NCBI GenBank assembly: GCA_013399015.1
Contig: VWZX01009072.1
Span: 1,550,001 to 1,614,000, forward strand
Length of the DNA: 64,000 nt
Direction of reading: 5' to 3'
Source: Galbula dea
Lineage: Eukaryota; Chordata; Aves; Piciformes; Galbulidae
This document shows, piece after piece, positions 1 through 14,999 of the stretch. How positions within the stretch are numbered: the stretch's first letter is position 1; every line of letters starts with the position of its first letter. The translations under genes were made by a program, and so were the position numbers. The notes under the pieces were generated by a model. The model was not told the origin of the DNA. It made no database searches and saw only the letters and a program-made list of their open reading frames with translations.

Positions 1-3000
1 AAAGCAGTCCCTCTCCCTATCTTTGTAAGACCTGGCTGGGCAGCTCAGACATAACAGCTCAGTTTCTTCAGAGGGCACAGCCTGGATGTTGCTAGATTAT
101 AATCCAAAACCTCCCTAAATCCAGGTAAAAGCCATCACAAAAATTGCCACGTAAACTAAAGAGAACAGCTCCTTAGGAGAAGCATTAGCAGCTACCTTTG
201 GGCTATGGGAATGTGGAGCTGAAAACCAGCTCCCCAGAGCTCTTCATTCTCACTTTCTGAGTAATCCTGTCCATTTTGAGAGTGAAAAAAATCCTGTATT
301 CAGTTCCAGAAGGACCAATGCCAGTAAGGCACGAGTGTCCCAACACAGACTATTCTATAGGAAGTTCTGCTGCTAATTAGCGTTGGCTTTCCTGGTTTGC
401 TGTATGATTCTGCATGTTTGCCCCACCTTCACTTCTTCTTGATAGGTGAAGACTTCTGCGACTGTGGACAAACAGTGGGTATTTGGGGCTGGAGCAACCT
501 GGTGAAAGGGTTTGTCTTATTCATTTTGTTATCTTGGAGAGGGATTTAACTTGCCTATACCTGTCACCAAACTCAGCACTTCCTGCCTATTCCCTTTCCA
601 CCATTCTTCTTATCACAGGGCCTTCACAGAAGCCAGTATTTTTATAGCCGGGATGTACCCACTAATTCCTGCTGCTTGGGAGCAAACAGGGGCCCTGACA
701 TGTATTGCTTGGTTTGTCAGAAAGCAGAGTTGTATGATGAGAAACTGCAGAAGGCAGGAATACACAACTGGCTTTGCAACTCCCTTCCCTGGAGGAAAGA
801 GTTTGCCATTACCCTAAACAAAGCAAGTCAGAGTAGCCAGGCACCCTGCACTGCACCCCCAGGCTGTGCCACAGGGGAAGAAAACACGGTGGAAGAAGAT
901 TTCCTGGAGATAAGAGTTCTGGCTAAAGCAGCAGGCTGCTGGTGCATAGTGCAGCCATGACAGTCTCAGGCTGTCTCTTAGCACCTCTGAGCAACCTGCA
1001 AAAAATACTTTCTTCATCTCTGGGCTATTCCCCTTGTGCCTTTCAGCTAGCTGCACGAAGAAAATCCGCGTTTCCTAACAAAAGAGCCTTGTTCTCCACT
1101 GCTGTTTCGACTAGCATCCACTGTCAGTGGTATGCCCGCCTGCTGTGTCCCCCAGGAGTGCTCGGCCTGGGGCCTGCCCTGCCAGAGCACGGGGGCAGAA
1201 AGCTGTTGGGGATTTTCTGTCCGGCTGCTATCCCTGCCCTCCTTTACTGTGAACAGGAGCCAGAAGGAGGCAGCCAGAGGCAGCGGTGCCAAGATGCAAC
1301 TCCCAGGCATTACCGTTGCTGCTATTTATAGTTTCTCCTGTCTGTGCCATGTTGATGAGGTGATAGGATAGCTGTTTTGCTAGGCAAACAGTGTTATTTT
1401 AACCACCCATATCTCTTGCTTTGTCATTGTTTCCTTGCTTTAACAGGAAGCCCTTCTTTTTTTCATTAAATGCCTTGCTAATTCCTATAAATAAGAAGGG
1501 TGAGGCATATACTGGAGCAACTTAAAATGCTTGCTGTGAAAAACAGTGTTGCAAACCAGAGGTGTATGGACTAGGATCTGACCATGACTCACCACTTCAT
1601 TGCTTTGAAGAACCCTATCCAGCAATGACAATATTTGCCACTTGATGGCTCCTCCTTCATACATTGCTGGTAGCCTGATCTGGAGGGTGCTGGCCTCTTA
1701 TGCTGGTTACAAGCCTACATCCTGAAAGCTCCTTTCTCCTGGAAGCTACAGAATTCTCCCTGCAGACCTACACAGCTTGTCCCCCAAAACAAAGTGGGGT
1801 GGAAAGTCACAGTTGGGGTATGTGACTTAAAAGGGAGTTTAAGAAGATTGACTCTCCTGGCTTTTTGTCATGTGGTGTCTTGTATTGTGTAGGTGACAAC
1901 AGCAATCCAGAATGGCTTATTTAATGTGAAAAAGCTTGCTTGATCTCCCCTTTATGTGTCACTTTTTAGACAGTTAATTGCCATCCCCATTCTGTGAGTT
2001 GATGGCACATCCATCTTAGATCATAGCCTTTACTGCTTCTCTGGCTTCCTCGCTGCTGCTTTATACACTTCAGACGTTTTACAAAGAAGGTAACAGGAGA
2101 ACAGGGTATGGTCATGTCTTGCAACCTTCATGAAGCAAGGAAGGATGCTACTACACCTCTTAACTCTCTTTATTTTCCTGGCAGCACTACCCCTCTGCTC
2201 AGGGGGACTGAGGTCTCTTGGGGTCCTGCCATCCCCTTTCTTGTTGCGCGAAGTTGAGGATGCTCTTTTTTTCTCTATTAAAATGTGCAAAATGAGGGCA
2301 CCTGAGGACAGCCACACCTCTAAAGCAGGCAGTGCCCCAGAGGGATGTTAGAGATCACTCCCAGCTGGATAGAAATAATCGAGTTAAAAAGCCTCAGACT
2401 GCTCCTACCATCTTAGTGGTTCATCTCCCAGGCATGGACCCATGGCCAGTGGCACACAGGGTGGCTGTGCCCCTGAGCTGGAGCTGGGTGGGTTTGAAGC
2501 AGAGGAGAGGCAAACGTTGCTACTGCTGTGGCAGGTGAGGTGAGTGTCATGGCAGGGTTTCTACATGGCTAGAGCTGCCTTTCAAGGGCCACCAGCTGCA
2601 TGTTCCGTGTACCACACTGCTGGGGATAAGAGGGGACAAGGTGCAGAGGAGCAATGGCAACCTGTCCCCAGGTACCTTGCTGATGGTGCCGGGGGCCAAC
2701 ATGTTCACACCTGTAACCCCACTATCAGATTGTGGCCAGTGTCTAAATAACCCAGAGCCAATTTTTAACTTTCACAGCACAGGAGCTCCATTATCAGCAA
2801 AATGACATGGCCTCCTGGAAAGCCCAGGCAGTGACAAAGCAGCTGTCTTGCTGGATTTCCCCTCCTGCTGCTGCTGAAAACCACCACTTCCTTCCCAGGC
2901 AGTGGGTGGGTGCCTCCAGCCCCATCTCTGCCCAGTTCCCTGGAGCAGCCAGGTGCCTTCCATCCTCCCCATTTGCCCTTCCAGCCTCTGGTAGGAATAC

Positions 3001-6000
3001 CAGGTCCCCACACCATTTTTGTGCTCCTGATCCCTTGTGCTCCCCAGAGTAAGGATGGTGGAAAAAGCTGTCCTGGGTGGTATGTACTAAACACAGTGAG
3101 AGGCCTCATGAGGTCAGGAAAGAGGATTTCAAGGCTCTTATCAGCATGTGATCACCACACCTGAGCAGGTCTTGGGCATTACCATTATCTTTCCTGCTCC
3201 AGGCTCTCCTGCTCCATGGCTGCCCCCATCTCACTTACATGCTGAGTTTGTGTTCTGCTGAGGAGAATACCTGGCTTTTGAAAGGATGCTAATGGCTTTC
3301 TGAAAGCAAATGTTACATGTGCTCATGAGACAGATTGATGCTACCTCTGTTATGAGTGAAGGGGTGAGCCTGAATTAATCAATCAGCATTGATTAACCAG
3401 GAGGAAGAGAAAAGCTAGCTCAGGTAACATAGTGCTGTTCCCTGAGTACTGGAGCAGAGTGCTTCAGGTCACAGTGCTTCTTAATCACAGCCTCAGATGC
3501 ATGGGCTAAAGCCGTTTCTGACTGCTTTTGAGCAGGGAATAGACATGAGAGCATCAGTGCGGGGGATGATCTGGGGGAAGAAGGGATAGGCAGCAGGGCT
3601 GGGGCCACATGGTCAGACAGTGGGACATGGTAGGTGAGGCATGGTCACCCCATGGGAAGCTGGCTCTCAGGGCTGCTGTTGGGATGTACCTTATCTCAGT
3701 GCTCTCTGCTTCTCAGACACTTGCACTTTATCACTTTAATTCTTCATTCCCTGGATTTCACTAATCTGATCTGCATAGTGGCAAAGGCAGTGCTTCAGTG
3801 AAACAGAGCCCCAGGTTTGCTTGGTTGTTTTTTGTACATCTTTGCAAACAGACTCCAGAGGTGCCTGGCGGCAGTTCAAAACCATGGGGGCTCCTCTGAC
3901 CACAAGTCGTCAGCCCAGCCCCCAGAAATCAAAGTTGTCTCTATAGGTCCAGCCCTATCTGTTCAGAGGCATTGGATCTGGTCTGTGATAGACTAAAGGC
4001 TGGGGATGTGGTTTTATTCAGCAGGGAGCTCTGGTGTGTTTTATCCAGTTGAAATTGATGGTGTTGCCAGTGGGAAGTACTGGCTATGTGGGTGAATGGG
4101 ACTTGTATGCACTCTGAAGAGGCTCATGAAGAAATACAGATAGGCAAATCTTCTGCCTGCCTAAACTGAGAGCCCAGTTGTCACCCTTTTTTTTTTTTGT
4201 TATTGTTCCAAGGCTGGAGATTTTAATACAGCATTTTGTCATTTCAGTATTAGTGGGAACAAGTCTTAAGGGTACTTTTGAACCCAGAAAGCCTTTTAAG
4301 CCCTAACTGTATCAGAAGCCACCTATACCCAGCACCTTGGCAGAGGCAGCCTGAGATGGCCCCGTGCAGCCCTTACTCAGCATGCTGGGAACAAGGCTGC
4401 TCAGGGAAAGCTGAGGAGAACACCACAGTGTTTTTGCTGCAGTATTTTAAGCATGAAGAGATACCAGGCTATGATTATCTTCCATGAAGATGTGAACAGA
4501 TGAAACAGTGCAATTTATGATTCTTATGTTAAAATTGCAATGCATGAGCTGCTATGGTGGCTGAGGAATGAGTATCATCAACAGCCTGCAGGTTGGGTTG
4601 CATCAGATATCAAAGCCTGAGGGCTGTTCAAGGGCAGGTTCCTCTTGTTCCTCAGACCTGCATGGCATTTGCTGAAGTTTGTGTGGAGATGAATGTTTAA
4701 CCCTCTGGTTTCAGTGGGAGGGTTTGTCCAGGGCTTCCCTGAGAGAGTCACGAGGGGGCGTGAGTGGGGACTGAACACAGGTCACAAGAACAGTCCTTGC
4801 AGTGTCATGTGTGCCTCTGTCAGCCTAGTGAAAGCCTAATAACCAAGACTGCAATTCTCTTTAATTATGAAGGAACACTTTATTTTAGAGGGCAAAATAA
4901 CTATGTAATTACATTGTACAATTACTCAGTTATTAGCTGATGTCTGATGCTGCAGACACCCAGGAGAGACCTTGGCAGGCTGTCATGGGGCTACATGGGC
5001 TGGATGGAACCCCTGGCAAAACTCCTGGCAGTGAGGCACAGCCACCCAGGAGTGTTTGGCTCAGCTCCTGTGGGCTGCTGAGACCTCACCTTCGTGTGTC
5101 CCTGCTGCACCCAGCCTGGCTGCTTTCACTGCACAGGCATGGGTCAAGTCTGTCATTACTGAGCACCAACCAAACATGATGACCCATGCTTGCCATGAGC
5201 AGCCTTGTGCCTTAAGGCATTGCTGAGCACCGTGGCACATGGCAACATGCAAACCCTTGAGCACCATCAGTCAAGAAACTAATATGTTTTAAAAACAAAT
5301 TATTTAAGAAAGAAGCGTGGAGGAGAGTAGAAGGCTGCTGTGAGCAGCCCTGTGCTTCTCAGCCATCCAGCCACAGCCCATGCTGATGCACAGGGTTGTT
5401 CTTCCCCGGGGGCAGCAGGTGGCATTGCCTCTGCCCAGGCAGGTCACGTGCCTGTGTGCCTCACTCAGATCTGAAGGAGCAAGGAGTTTTTGTGGTCACT
5501 GCAGTGAGAGCCAAATGGGGCTTCACTGAGCACGAGTGGTCTATTGGTGCAGGGAACAGCTTGGCATTGACCCAGCTGCCCGGTGCCCTCTGAGCTCGCA
5601 GCTGTGCTTAGAACATGCTGCATGGGTTAATTTTTCCTTCTGTTGACAAGCCCTGGACAGGTGGAAACCCTGCTCTCAGCTTAGCCTCCATCACTGCCTG
5701 CATCCCATGCTCTGCTGGGCTCACAGGGAGGTCTCTTGTCCTCCCTCTCACCCCTGCCAGGTTTGCTTCTTTAGCTACACCATTCCAGAAGCTGTCTGGT
5801 ATTTCAATCACCAAAGAAATTAGTAACTGATTTATATAACGTTTTGTATGACTGCAGGATCTTCAGGGAGATGCAGCTGCGTACAAGTACACTGTAAGCA
5901 GAACAAGAAAAAGCTGCCAAAAAACTACCCCATAACTAACCATGAGAATCACAGTGCCAGACCTGATGCCACTTTGCTGTCTCACAGTGGCATTCTTACT

Positions 6001-9000
6001 TGTGTGCCCCAGATGTGTCCTGTTTTGCTGCAGCTCAGCCCTGCATGGCCCCAGCAGCCATGTCAGCTCATCCTTTTCAGGGCCTGAGCAAACTCCCTCC
6101 TTGAAAAAGAGCTGCTGGTCTTCCCTGTTTCTACAGGCATCAGGCTGGGCCCTGTCCCAGCAGTACAGATATCAGCACCAAGATGTCTTCTCAGCCAGGA
6201 CCTGTTCACACTGTCACTGCCTGCCAGCACCAGAAGCATCTCTCGTGCAGCTTCTCTGCCTGGGTGCATCCATGGTAACAATGCCCAGCAGCTGCAGGAG
6301 GCAGCGTGTTACCAGGCCAGCTCACATTTCCGCAGGAGCTGGGTGCTGCCTGCTCTTGCTTTCCTCCTGGAACCCTGCAGGCATTCGTGGTTGTCTCTCA
6401 CCTCTGGTCGTTGGTGCCTGCGCTGGAGCAGGAGGGTCTGTCTCTCCATGCATACATGGGCAAACCTGGGCAGAGCAATGCCAGGACACCAGAGCCCACA
6501 GCACTTGCAACTCTTCTGAGCCTGAAACCCTGAATTTGGATAGTCCAGAGGTTATTTTGTGCATGTGTGTGTCCATGGGCCACCAGCAGCAGACTTGATG
6601 TCCCTGTGAAGTAACAGAAACCCCACTGGTTCAGCAGTGATAGATCGGAAGGCTGAGCACTGATGCCAGCTCCCCTCTCGCAGCTGTGATTTAGCAGCTG
6701 AAGTCTAAGGAGATAAAGAAATGCTTGCAAAATAAAAATGTTTTTGATGTGAATAAAAATGTTTATAATAATCTGGATTTATTCATGTAGATAAGGCTCA
6801 GAAAATGTGCTTTGTCAAAGTGACACCCACTGAGCTCTAGCAGATGTAGATGTTTCAGGATAAAAGGAACAGAAACTGCTCTCTTGGTGAACCTGAAAGC
6901 TTTCTTAGAATTACAAAAGGAGTAAATGATCTCAATCATATTAACTCCTGGGTGGTCACCTGAATCTTTGTGAGCAATATTCATCAAATCCCAAATGGTG
7001 TAGGTTTAAGCCTGCACAAGACAAATTCAGATGATCTCGTGATTTCTTTTTCAGTGGTGTAAATTATTGCTAACACCCTAAAAGCACTTTGGATTTGATT
7101 CCATTATGAGCATGTCCAGTTCAGCAAACCTCAGCACAGGAAGATAACTGCTGCTTTTGCTGGTGAAGGAGCACCTGCAGCATCAGCACATCCCAGTAGC
7201 CTCCCTGGGCCTCTGCATGCCAAGCATCCTCCCCAACAGTGTCTCAGAGAGGATCCAGTGGCTGCCAGCTGGTGAGAGGAGAGGAAGGGCTACAGAAGCT
7301 GGGACACTTGCATTTGCCGTGCAAATGGCTGGCCAGGAGATGTGGCCCCTCCTTGTGCCTCCTGCAACAGTGCTACTACTTAAAGCTGTTCTTGTCCAGA
7401 GCCACCGAGGTTTAGCATGGCATCTCCCAAGCAGCTGCAATCAGGACATCAACTGTTGAAGCTGCTGTATGGTCATGTTTATAAAGAATGAAAAATAATG
7501 TCTAGATAGCACCTTTCCCTCCAGCACCATGTTTTCAAAGGCAATGTCTCAGGCTGCCTTTTGATCTCAGGTGCGTGGGACTGCTAAATTTTGCTATACT
7601 GGTTCAGCAGTTGTCACCAGTCATCTTGATCTGGGAAATCAAAGCTTTTGCTAAAGGACTAATTCAAATGCAAAATGAATTAGTCTTTTTTTAATCTTAC
7701 TTCATATGTACTTCAGAACTGTGGAATATTAAGACCCTCCAGAGACTCCTTTCTTCTCTCCAGTTACCATGGTTCGTCCTGACAAGCAGCAATACCCTCA
7801 ATTGCAGACAGCTGCTGCCAATACCACAAGCTTTAGGGAGCAATTAGGGCAAGGGGGAACAGTTCTGTGTTGTTTCTGAAGCAGGCACTGGAGTCTGGGC
7901 ACCACAAAAGGGTGTATTAAGGAAAAAACATCATGGGGCAATGGAAACCAAATTAACTTCCTACTCTCCCTTTCTCATCCTCTCTCCTCCAGCTGAGCTG
8001 GTAGGAGACAGCAAATACTAGAAACTGTAAAAGACAGTTTATTTGCCTTGGATCATGGCCATACATGATGGTCAGAGATTCTCAAGTGAAAATGCACTAA
8101 GAAATGCTATGCTTAATATTCACAATCTGAAAGTGGTCTGATACAAGGTACTGGTATTTCCCTTGCTTGGCTTCTACCTCCAGCTCACGGTGGTTACAGC
8201 AGCATGCTACTAAAAACATCTTGTGGCAAATGTTGAGATCTCATCAGCACACTATTTACCATCAAGTAATAACACAACACAAGAATGAGCTATTCACTGG
8301 TGAAAACCCTTTACATGTGTTGTCTATAAACAGAAAGTTCACCTTCCTCTCTCCTTAGGGCAAAAAAAGATGAAGCAATGTGCTTCTACTATTGCCTAAC
8401 CTAGTTTCTTTTCAAGTATAGGAAAAATTGTAAACATTTCTAGGCTCAATAGCTATTTATATCTTACACAGGAGTAGAGAGTGTGCAAGGCAGGATTCAG
8501 CACTGAATGACCTCTCTTTCATGCAGGTTTCACACAGTGGCTCTTGGATGAATCAGCCTGGTTAAGGTCAGGGATGCTCACACAAAAACCACCTTTGCTC
8601 CAGGGGTGGGAGAGCTAAGTACTGCCTGCAGCTCTTGCACATTTGCAGGTTCCAGATCTACATGCAGGCTGTGGTTTCCTAATGGGCTGTGATCAGAAAG
8701 GGCTGTCTTGCATTCTCCTGGTATTGACACAGGTGTCTTTGTGTCCTTGTGATCAGGGACCCTATCCAGTAGAAAATAAAGATTAGTCTTCAGCTGCATC
8801 AATTTTCTGACTGTGAAAGCACATGACAAGATGTGTAGGATAGGCCAGTCCTCCTGGGAAAGAAACACAGCAAGTTTCTTTGTAAATCTTCGCTTTGCAG
8901 TGAAGATGAGGTCAGTGTCCTGACAAGTACTGCTCTGTGCAGACAGCATCAACATGCTGCAGAGAGCTTTATATTAATGATAAGAAAAACATGTTCCCAT

Positions 9001-12000
9001 TTGCAGGTTTTCTGAATGCTTTTGCTGCTTGAATACTTATCCTTGGCATCTTTGTATGTCACTTTGCTTTAGTGTTCTGCTTTGTGCATGTCAGGTTGAG
9101 GCATTGGGGGTTTATTATTTGCACAGCTCCTCTGTTTATTCAGAGATTATGATTTTGGTAGGAAATAGCTTCTTGAGGCCTCAGGGTGCCGGCAGGCAGG
9201 GCCCATGAAGAGGCACCAGGCCTGCTGAGGGGTGGTTGCCCTGCTCTGCAGCCCTCCTGCCCCAGCCACAAAAGCACCAAAGTGAGAGAACCCTGGAAGG
9301 TTTTTCAGGAGCTGCCTCCTGCGGGGCAGAGAGGGAACTTGTTATAAAAATAACAGGGTTAGGAATCTCCCTGCTCCTCAAATCATCATCTCCAGCCATG
9401 CAGAGGGTGCCCTTTCTGGGAAGTGCTCATGCAGATTAGATCAGGAGTGCTGCCAGACCTGCCTGCTCCCAGGGATGTGGACTTTTAAACATATGCATTG
9501 GTGTGGGTGGAAAGGGCAGTGGACAAGACTGCACATGCTAAACAGAGCAGGCACAAGTCAGGACACAGAGGGACAGCTCCTCTGGCTTCAGCCAGCAAAA
9601 ACAGGGCCTCACTTGCCCACCAAAGCAGAGAGGGGCATCTCCAGGAGATCCAGGTTATCCTGTGTCTGTTACAGAGAGGGCTAGTCACCTGTGTAAAAGA
9701 TCCGTTTCTTTTCTTCTGGCTTTAGAGGGTCCACAAAAATTGCTACCACCCTGTACGTTGAAACCTGCTCTTGGAGGCAGGTGGACGGCAGGTGGAAGGG
9801 CACACCAACTGCCTCCTCTCCATCTACAGTGCTACCTTCAAAGGTTAGATGCTTTACAGTTTAGCCTCTTGACTTCTTTTATGGCTTGATGCTGAGGAAT
9901 ACTGTCCAGGGGTCTTCATGATCAAAAAAGGCTCCATTAGTCTGGATGTGGTGTTGCATTTGGGGACTCTGGTATCTTTCTCCTACTATGGCACCTGGCA
10001 CATCAGATGTTTGCTATCCTGAGACAGATAATGATGCTCTCCTTTGAGCTAGGCAAAAAGAAAGATGACAGGTATCTCTTGAAAGAAAACACACATGTTG
10101 CTGCTCTACTAAGAGACCTTGAGTTCATTACTACAGAAAACAGAGTTTCAGCGTGGTTTGGCAAAAACACTTACTTGCAGGTGCCAAGGCTTTAGTACTT
10201 AGGTCTCTGGATAATTCTTCACTGAGGTTACATAGCAGATGGAGCTGCCAGGCAGTCACAGACAGAGATGGGAACTCCAGCATCACATCCAGCCTCTGGA
10301 GGAATTCTGCAGATACACTGAACAACAGCTGAGAGTGTAGAATCCCCAGGGCATGTGTTTTGTATGTCTCTGTAGAGCCTAGCATAGCATTTATTGCCAT
10401 TGTCAGCAGCACAAATGTCTTCTAAGAGATTTTCCTCTTCTCTCAGATAATTCTACATCTTTTGGGAATTCTGAGAAGTAACAAACCTTTCTCTCAGTTC
10501 TCCTTCCTCAACTACACAGTGGCCAGACTTTTACACGTCATTCTCAGTCTCTATCAGAGATGCAGCTAAAGGCGAGTGTCAGATGCTTTCAGGAATAGCT
10601 CTTACACAACTACAAAAATACTTGGTTTTCCATCAACCTCATAACCAACATTTTCCTTTTTTCTGTAAGGTACATTTTACTTCTTGCTGCAATATGTCAC
10701 TGAAGTGACATTAGAGCATCTGATGGCTTCTCAATCTTTTTTTTTTTAATTGAGTTCAGTTTAATTATCTTCAGTTGCACATGGTCTTAGCATAAGGAGA
10801 GATACTACCAAAATATTTAACAAAGGACTTCTCTGGAGATTTTTTTTCCTCCATTATTACTACATTTATTCTATCATATAAAGACTCTCCTCTGAATCCC
10901 AACTATCAGAGCTATTCCCCTCCTTGAAAATGCATCAGTCCTTTCACTTTTTGCTTGCCTAATTCCACACCTCTCTCCCAATCTGCTTAACACCCCTGGG
11001 AAGCCCCAGGGCTTCCTTAGGCAGTTTGTCTATTCTGGCAGTTGCTCCTGAGAGCAGGAAGGCAGCAAATTGCCTCTGCTCTGCAGCCAGGATGCAGTCA
11101 GATAGGTAGCAGGCAGGTAGTTCCTGCACGATGGCTGGAGGTTGTCCTTGGCTTGTACACACTGCAATTGAGAATGTCAAGTATGATTTTGATTTTACTT
11201 TGCAAAAGTATTCAAAACCTTGAGCCTTGTATATGTGGCAGATTCAAGAGCAAGGAAGAATTATTTCTGGTGCATTTTATATCACTGTAACAGTCACTGA
11301 AGCGAAAACTCCCTCTGCTGACCAACCCCTCAGGGTAATCTTTCTGAGCTCCTGCAGTAATGTAAGAGGAGAGACTGTTCAGTCTGTGATGACATGCCCC
11401 AGTGCTCATCAGGCACTGGCAGGATTTTAGTTAAGAAAAATCAACGTCGATTGGACAACTTCCTTTAAAACCCTCACCTGTACAGCATTTGGTATCTTCA
11501 TTCTGATGATGTCATTTTACATGTTCCCTATGACCTTAACTATGACCTCCATTTTTACTGGGTGTGGCAGTATAACCAAAATCAAATTTTAATCCAAACC
11601 TCATCATAGTTTTGCAAGTCGCATAGGCCTGACATATGCTTAACATAAGACAAATTCTTAATTTAGAAAAAGATGGGGATAAAAGAAAAGAAGCTACAAG
11701 TCTAATTCTGCTTCTCTCTGAAGGTCACATTTAATGAACCTGATCCCATTTTGCAAAAGTCTAGGCCATTTTTCTAGGTCACGCTCCATCTAAAAATTTT
11801 CGTTTATCAAGTCCACATGTGAACAGTTTGTGAAACACCTCTCAGTGCTGCAAAATGGCAAGGTCCCACTGAACATGCTACTCTAATGGTCTCACTGAAA
11901 TGCTTAAAGGGCTGGCTCAGAACTTGTCTTGTGCTTTGAGGTTAGATTCTTGCTGCCTCACTTCCCTATCTCTCTCAGCATGTCTTCTTGCTTCCTTTTG

Positions 12001-14999
12001 TTGTAGTCTTGTCATCAGCATTTTCTTTTTCACCTCACCACAGTATCTGTTTGCATTCTTTGTAAAAGAATTATCTATCTTCCAGAATACATAACACCAC
12101 AGACTTATCTTCCCTAGCAGTTACAAGTAAGCTATTTCTACAGGCCCAGCTGTGCAACCTCCCATTTTGTTGGAGGTTTAGCACACAATGAACTTCAAGC
12201 CTGACAAAATAGACTGGGGAAAGATAGGCAGTAAACAAAATCTGCTATGCAAAAAGTTAAGACTTCTTTAATACTACTGACAGGCAGCAGGAAGTAAACC
12301 CCACCCTTATGCCTTTGCTGGTCAGGACTACAGTTCAAGCTATGTTAGAATTGCTGACTGAGCATCAGTCTGCTTCATCATGGAGGAAATCACTTATTGC
12401 TGATGTTTGCTGCTTTAGGTAATAGACTTACAGTTCTGTTCTCCTATTAAAAGGTAAGTGCTTTGCTTCAGTAACAGTAATTTTTTCACTCTAGTATAAG
12501 AGCCTGTCACCCCTTCATGGCTATTGCTGATGGCACACATGGCAGGATGAGAAAGTAGGAGGTGAATGGTCTGGATTCACACTGACATGCCTTACATCTA
12601 GATTGGGTGAAATCTCAGCTCTACCCATTAAGGAGTCAACCTTCCTCTGTTTTGAACGCGACTGTAAGTTGTGAGTACAGAGTACTCTCAAGTCTTAAAA
12701 CACACAAACCTTCTGCTGAAACTTTGTTGTTTCTCTACAAAGTCTGCAGCCTGTACTGGTCATAAGAGGACACATTAAGCAACCAACTGAGGCAATGGCA
12801 CATCCTTGTCTTTGGTCAGAAAAATTCTTATTCACGAAATGCCACTTGCTGCCAATCCAGAGCCAATCTCGCTGACCCAGAAGAGTTCTCCAGTTCCTTC
12901 TGGCAGTAGGAGTTGGCATTAGATATGCTGACACTAAATGGCTTAGCATTAATAGGAAAACAGCTTAACTACCTTGTCGCAGAAGGTTAAACTATAATGA
13001 GCCTCTTAAAATATGCTCAGTGCAATGGACAAGCACTAGGCTCTGTGACAGAAGGCTGGGCATCAGTCTCCTTCCTACTCAGTGTGTGGCTATGCAGCAG
13101 CAGAAAGTGCCAACACAGATGAGAACATTTCTAAGCACTACTTTTGAAATGTAAAGAAATCAAAAGACCAGATTTGGATGTAAAGAAATAACCTGACAGA
13201 ATTAAATTTGACATTTATCTATGAATAGCGACATTTTACCATGGTGATGTAGAAGGCAGAACAATTCTTTCATCTTTAAGGAACTTAAAAAACATTCAGC
13301 AGCTTGGGACTTGGCTTTGCAAATTCACAAGTGCTGACAAACTGTTGCTTGCCCTAGAAGTCACCTGGGGTCCAGGTATACTTGCCAGTCTGCCTGGCAT
13401 GGGCTGCTGTGGTGGCAGGTCAGGTGCATGATAGAATCTACGTAGCTGGCACTCCAACTACAGCAACAGTGGCATTGTAAATGAATGCTTCCAACATGTA
13501 GATACCACTTTACTCACCACAAATACATAGATTCTTGATGAAGTGTTCTGCAAACACCTATAAAAATGCCCTGCACACTACAGGCACCTTGGATGTTCTA
13601 AAAATGTGGCTTCCTGAGAGGCCAAGCAAAAGTACATGGCTTGCACAGTGAACCTCTGAAACCCCTGTTGCTGTATCTTGCCTAGGAACAGAATCTGAAA
13701 TTGCCATTTTCTCTCTAGTTTTCAAAAAGCAATTTAGTATGTAGCACAATTGACATTGCCTCATCAGTAGCAAGCAACTTCCCCTCTTTGAAAGGGTACA
13801 TTGAGCAACCACTTTCAGAAAGGCTGGGATTCCCTATCTTCCAACAACTTTTAACTGGACCTCAGAAAATAAAGCTACTTACCATTAAAAAAAATCCCAA
13901 GAGAGATTTGGGAATTAGAGACTAAATTTTGACTTCCAATACCTTTTGTTATACATAGAGCTGTCCTTCCTTCCCTCCTTTGTTGAGGATCTGCAAATAT
14001 CAGCCTGCCAGGATCTTGCTGAGATGCAAGTTCCTGGAAAAAAACAGATCATACCCAGTCACACACTGCCAGCTGCAGAGACAGCTTACCAACAGGTGCA
14101 GCTAATTTAGCTACCTGCCTTCCAAAAGCACCCAAGCAAAAAGGCAAGATGAGTAAAAGGGAAGTGCTAACTGGGCTGCCAGGAGCTGCTGCTACAAGCA
14201 GCTTGAACCTGCATCTTTAAAGTTTCTGTATGCCTATGTTCTCATTCTGGACGTCTTTCCCTTCAGCAGCACAAGGCAGCAGGTGGATGTAAGGCTACTC
14301 TCAGCACAACAGAGGGTTCTGTTTAAACACCCCCAACCTCTCTCATTGTTTTTCCTGTTCAACCTGTGCTGTCTAGTCCATACCTTGTAAGCACTATTCA
14401 CTTCCTATAGGAACAGCATTCTGTATTGCAAACGTGTGCAGTGCTACTGCGGCACTAAAGGCTCAAAGAATTCAAGGCCCCAACAAGCCTTTTCAGCTCA
14501 AGAAAGCAGAAGACTACACTGCAGAACAGGATATAACACTGTGTGCAAGCAGCACTGCCACATTTGAAGAGGGTCTTTCAATGCCACAACAAAGACTGAA
14601 ACTACATGTAAATATACTTGCATTGAATGGTCAAACACCTCTGATTACAGGAATTGTTTTCATGATCAAACACCGTGGATCGCTCTAGTGGAAGAGTGGA
14701 GGAAATGCAGGCTCAGGGGTGAACCTGTGGTATCTAAAAGACCATCTCAAGTACTGAAACAAGAGAAGGCTTTATGGAAAAAAAAAAATAAACAAAAAAC
14801 CACACCACTAAAAAAATCCAGTGACCTCCTATGTAAAGATACTTTTATATTTTGTATCCAAAAGCCCAAGAGTAAAATATTTCTTCTGCTATATTCTACC
14901 AGTCCTCATTTGATTGTGCACTTTTTAATCGCCAGTAATACCTTGATCTCTCCAGTAACTTTACAGAACCCTATTAATTCCAAACTTTCTTAAACAACT
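1..14999. other. Intergenic region downstream of YWHAZ, no gene recognised
   Basis: I saw no exon with family similarity, no CR1 tail and no RNA gene. The first 6.6 kb is richer in G and C with many short chance ORFs on both strands. From about 7 kb it becomes more AT-rich. Minor points are a T/A-run segment near 10,737-10,748 and a repeated AATAAAAATGTTT motif near 6,733-6,765. Regulatory elements cannot be excluded. Confidence 0.6.

Noticed and set aside
5942..6598. Plus-strand ORF of 218 codons
   Set aside because: Cysteine/serine-rich low-information product, no domain, overlapping ORFs in other frames, no splice or promoter context.
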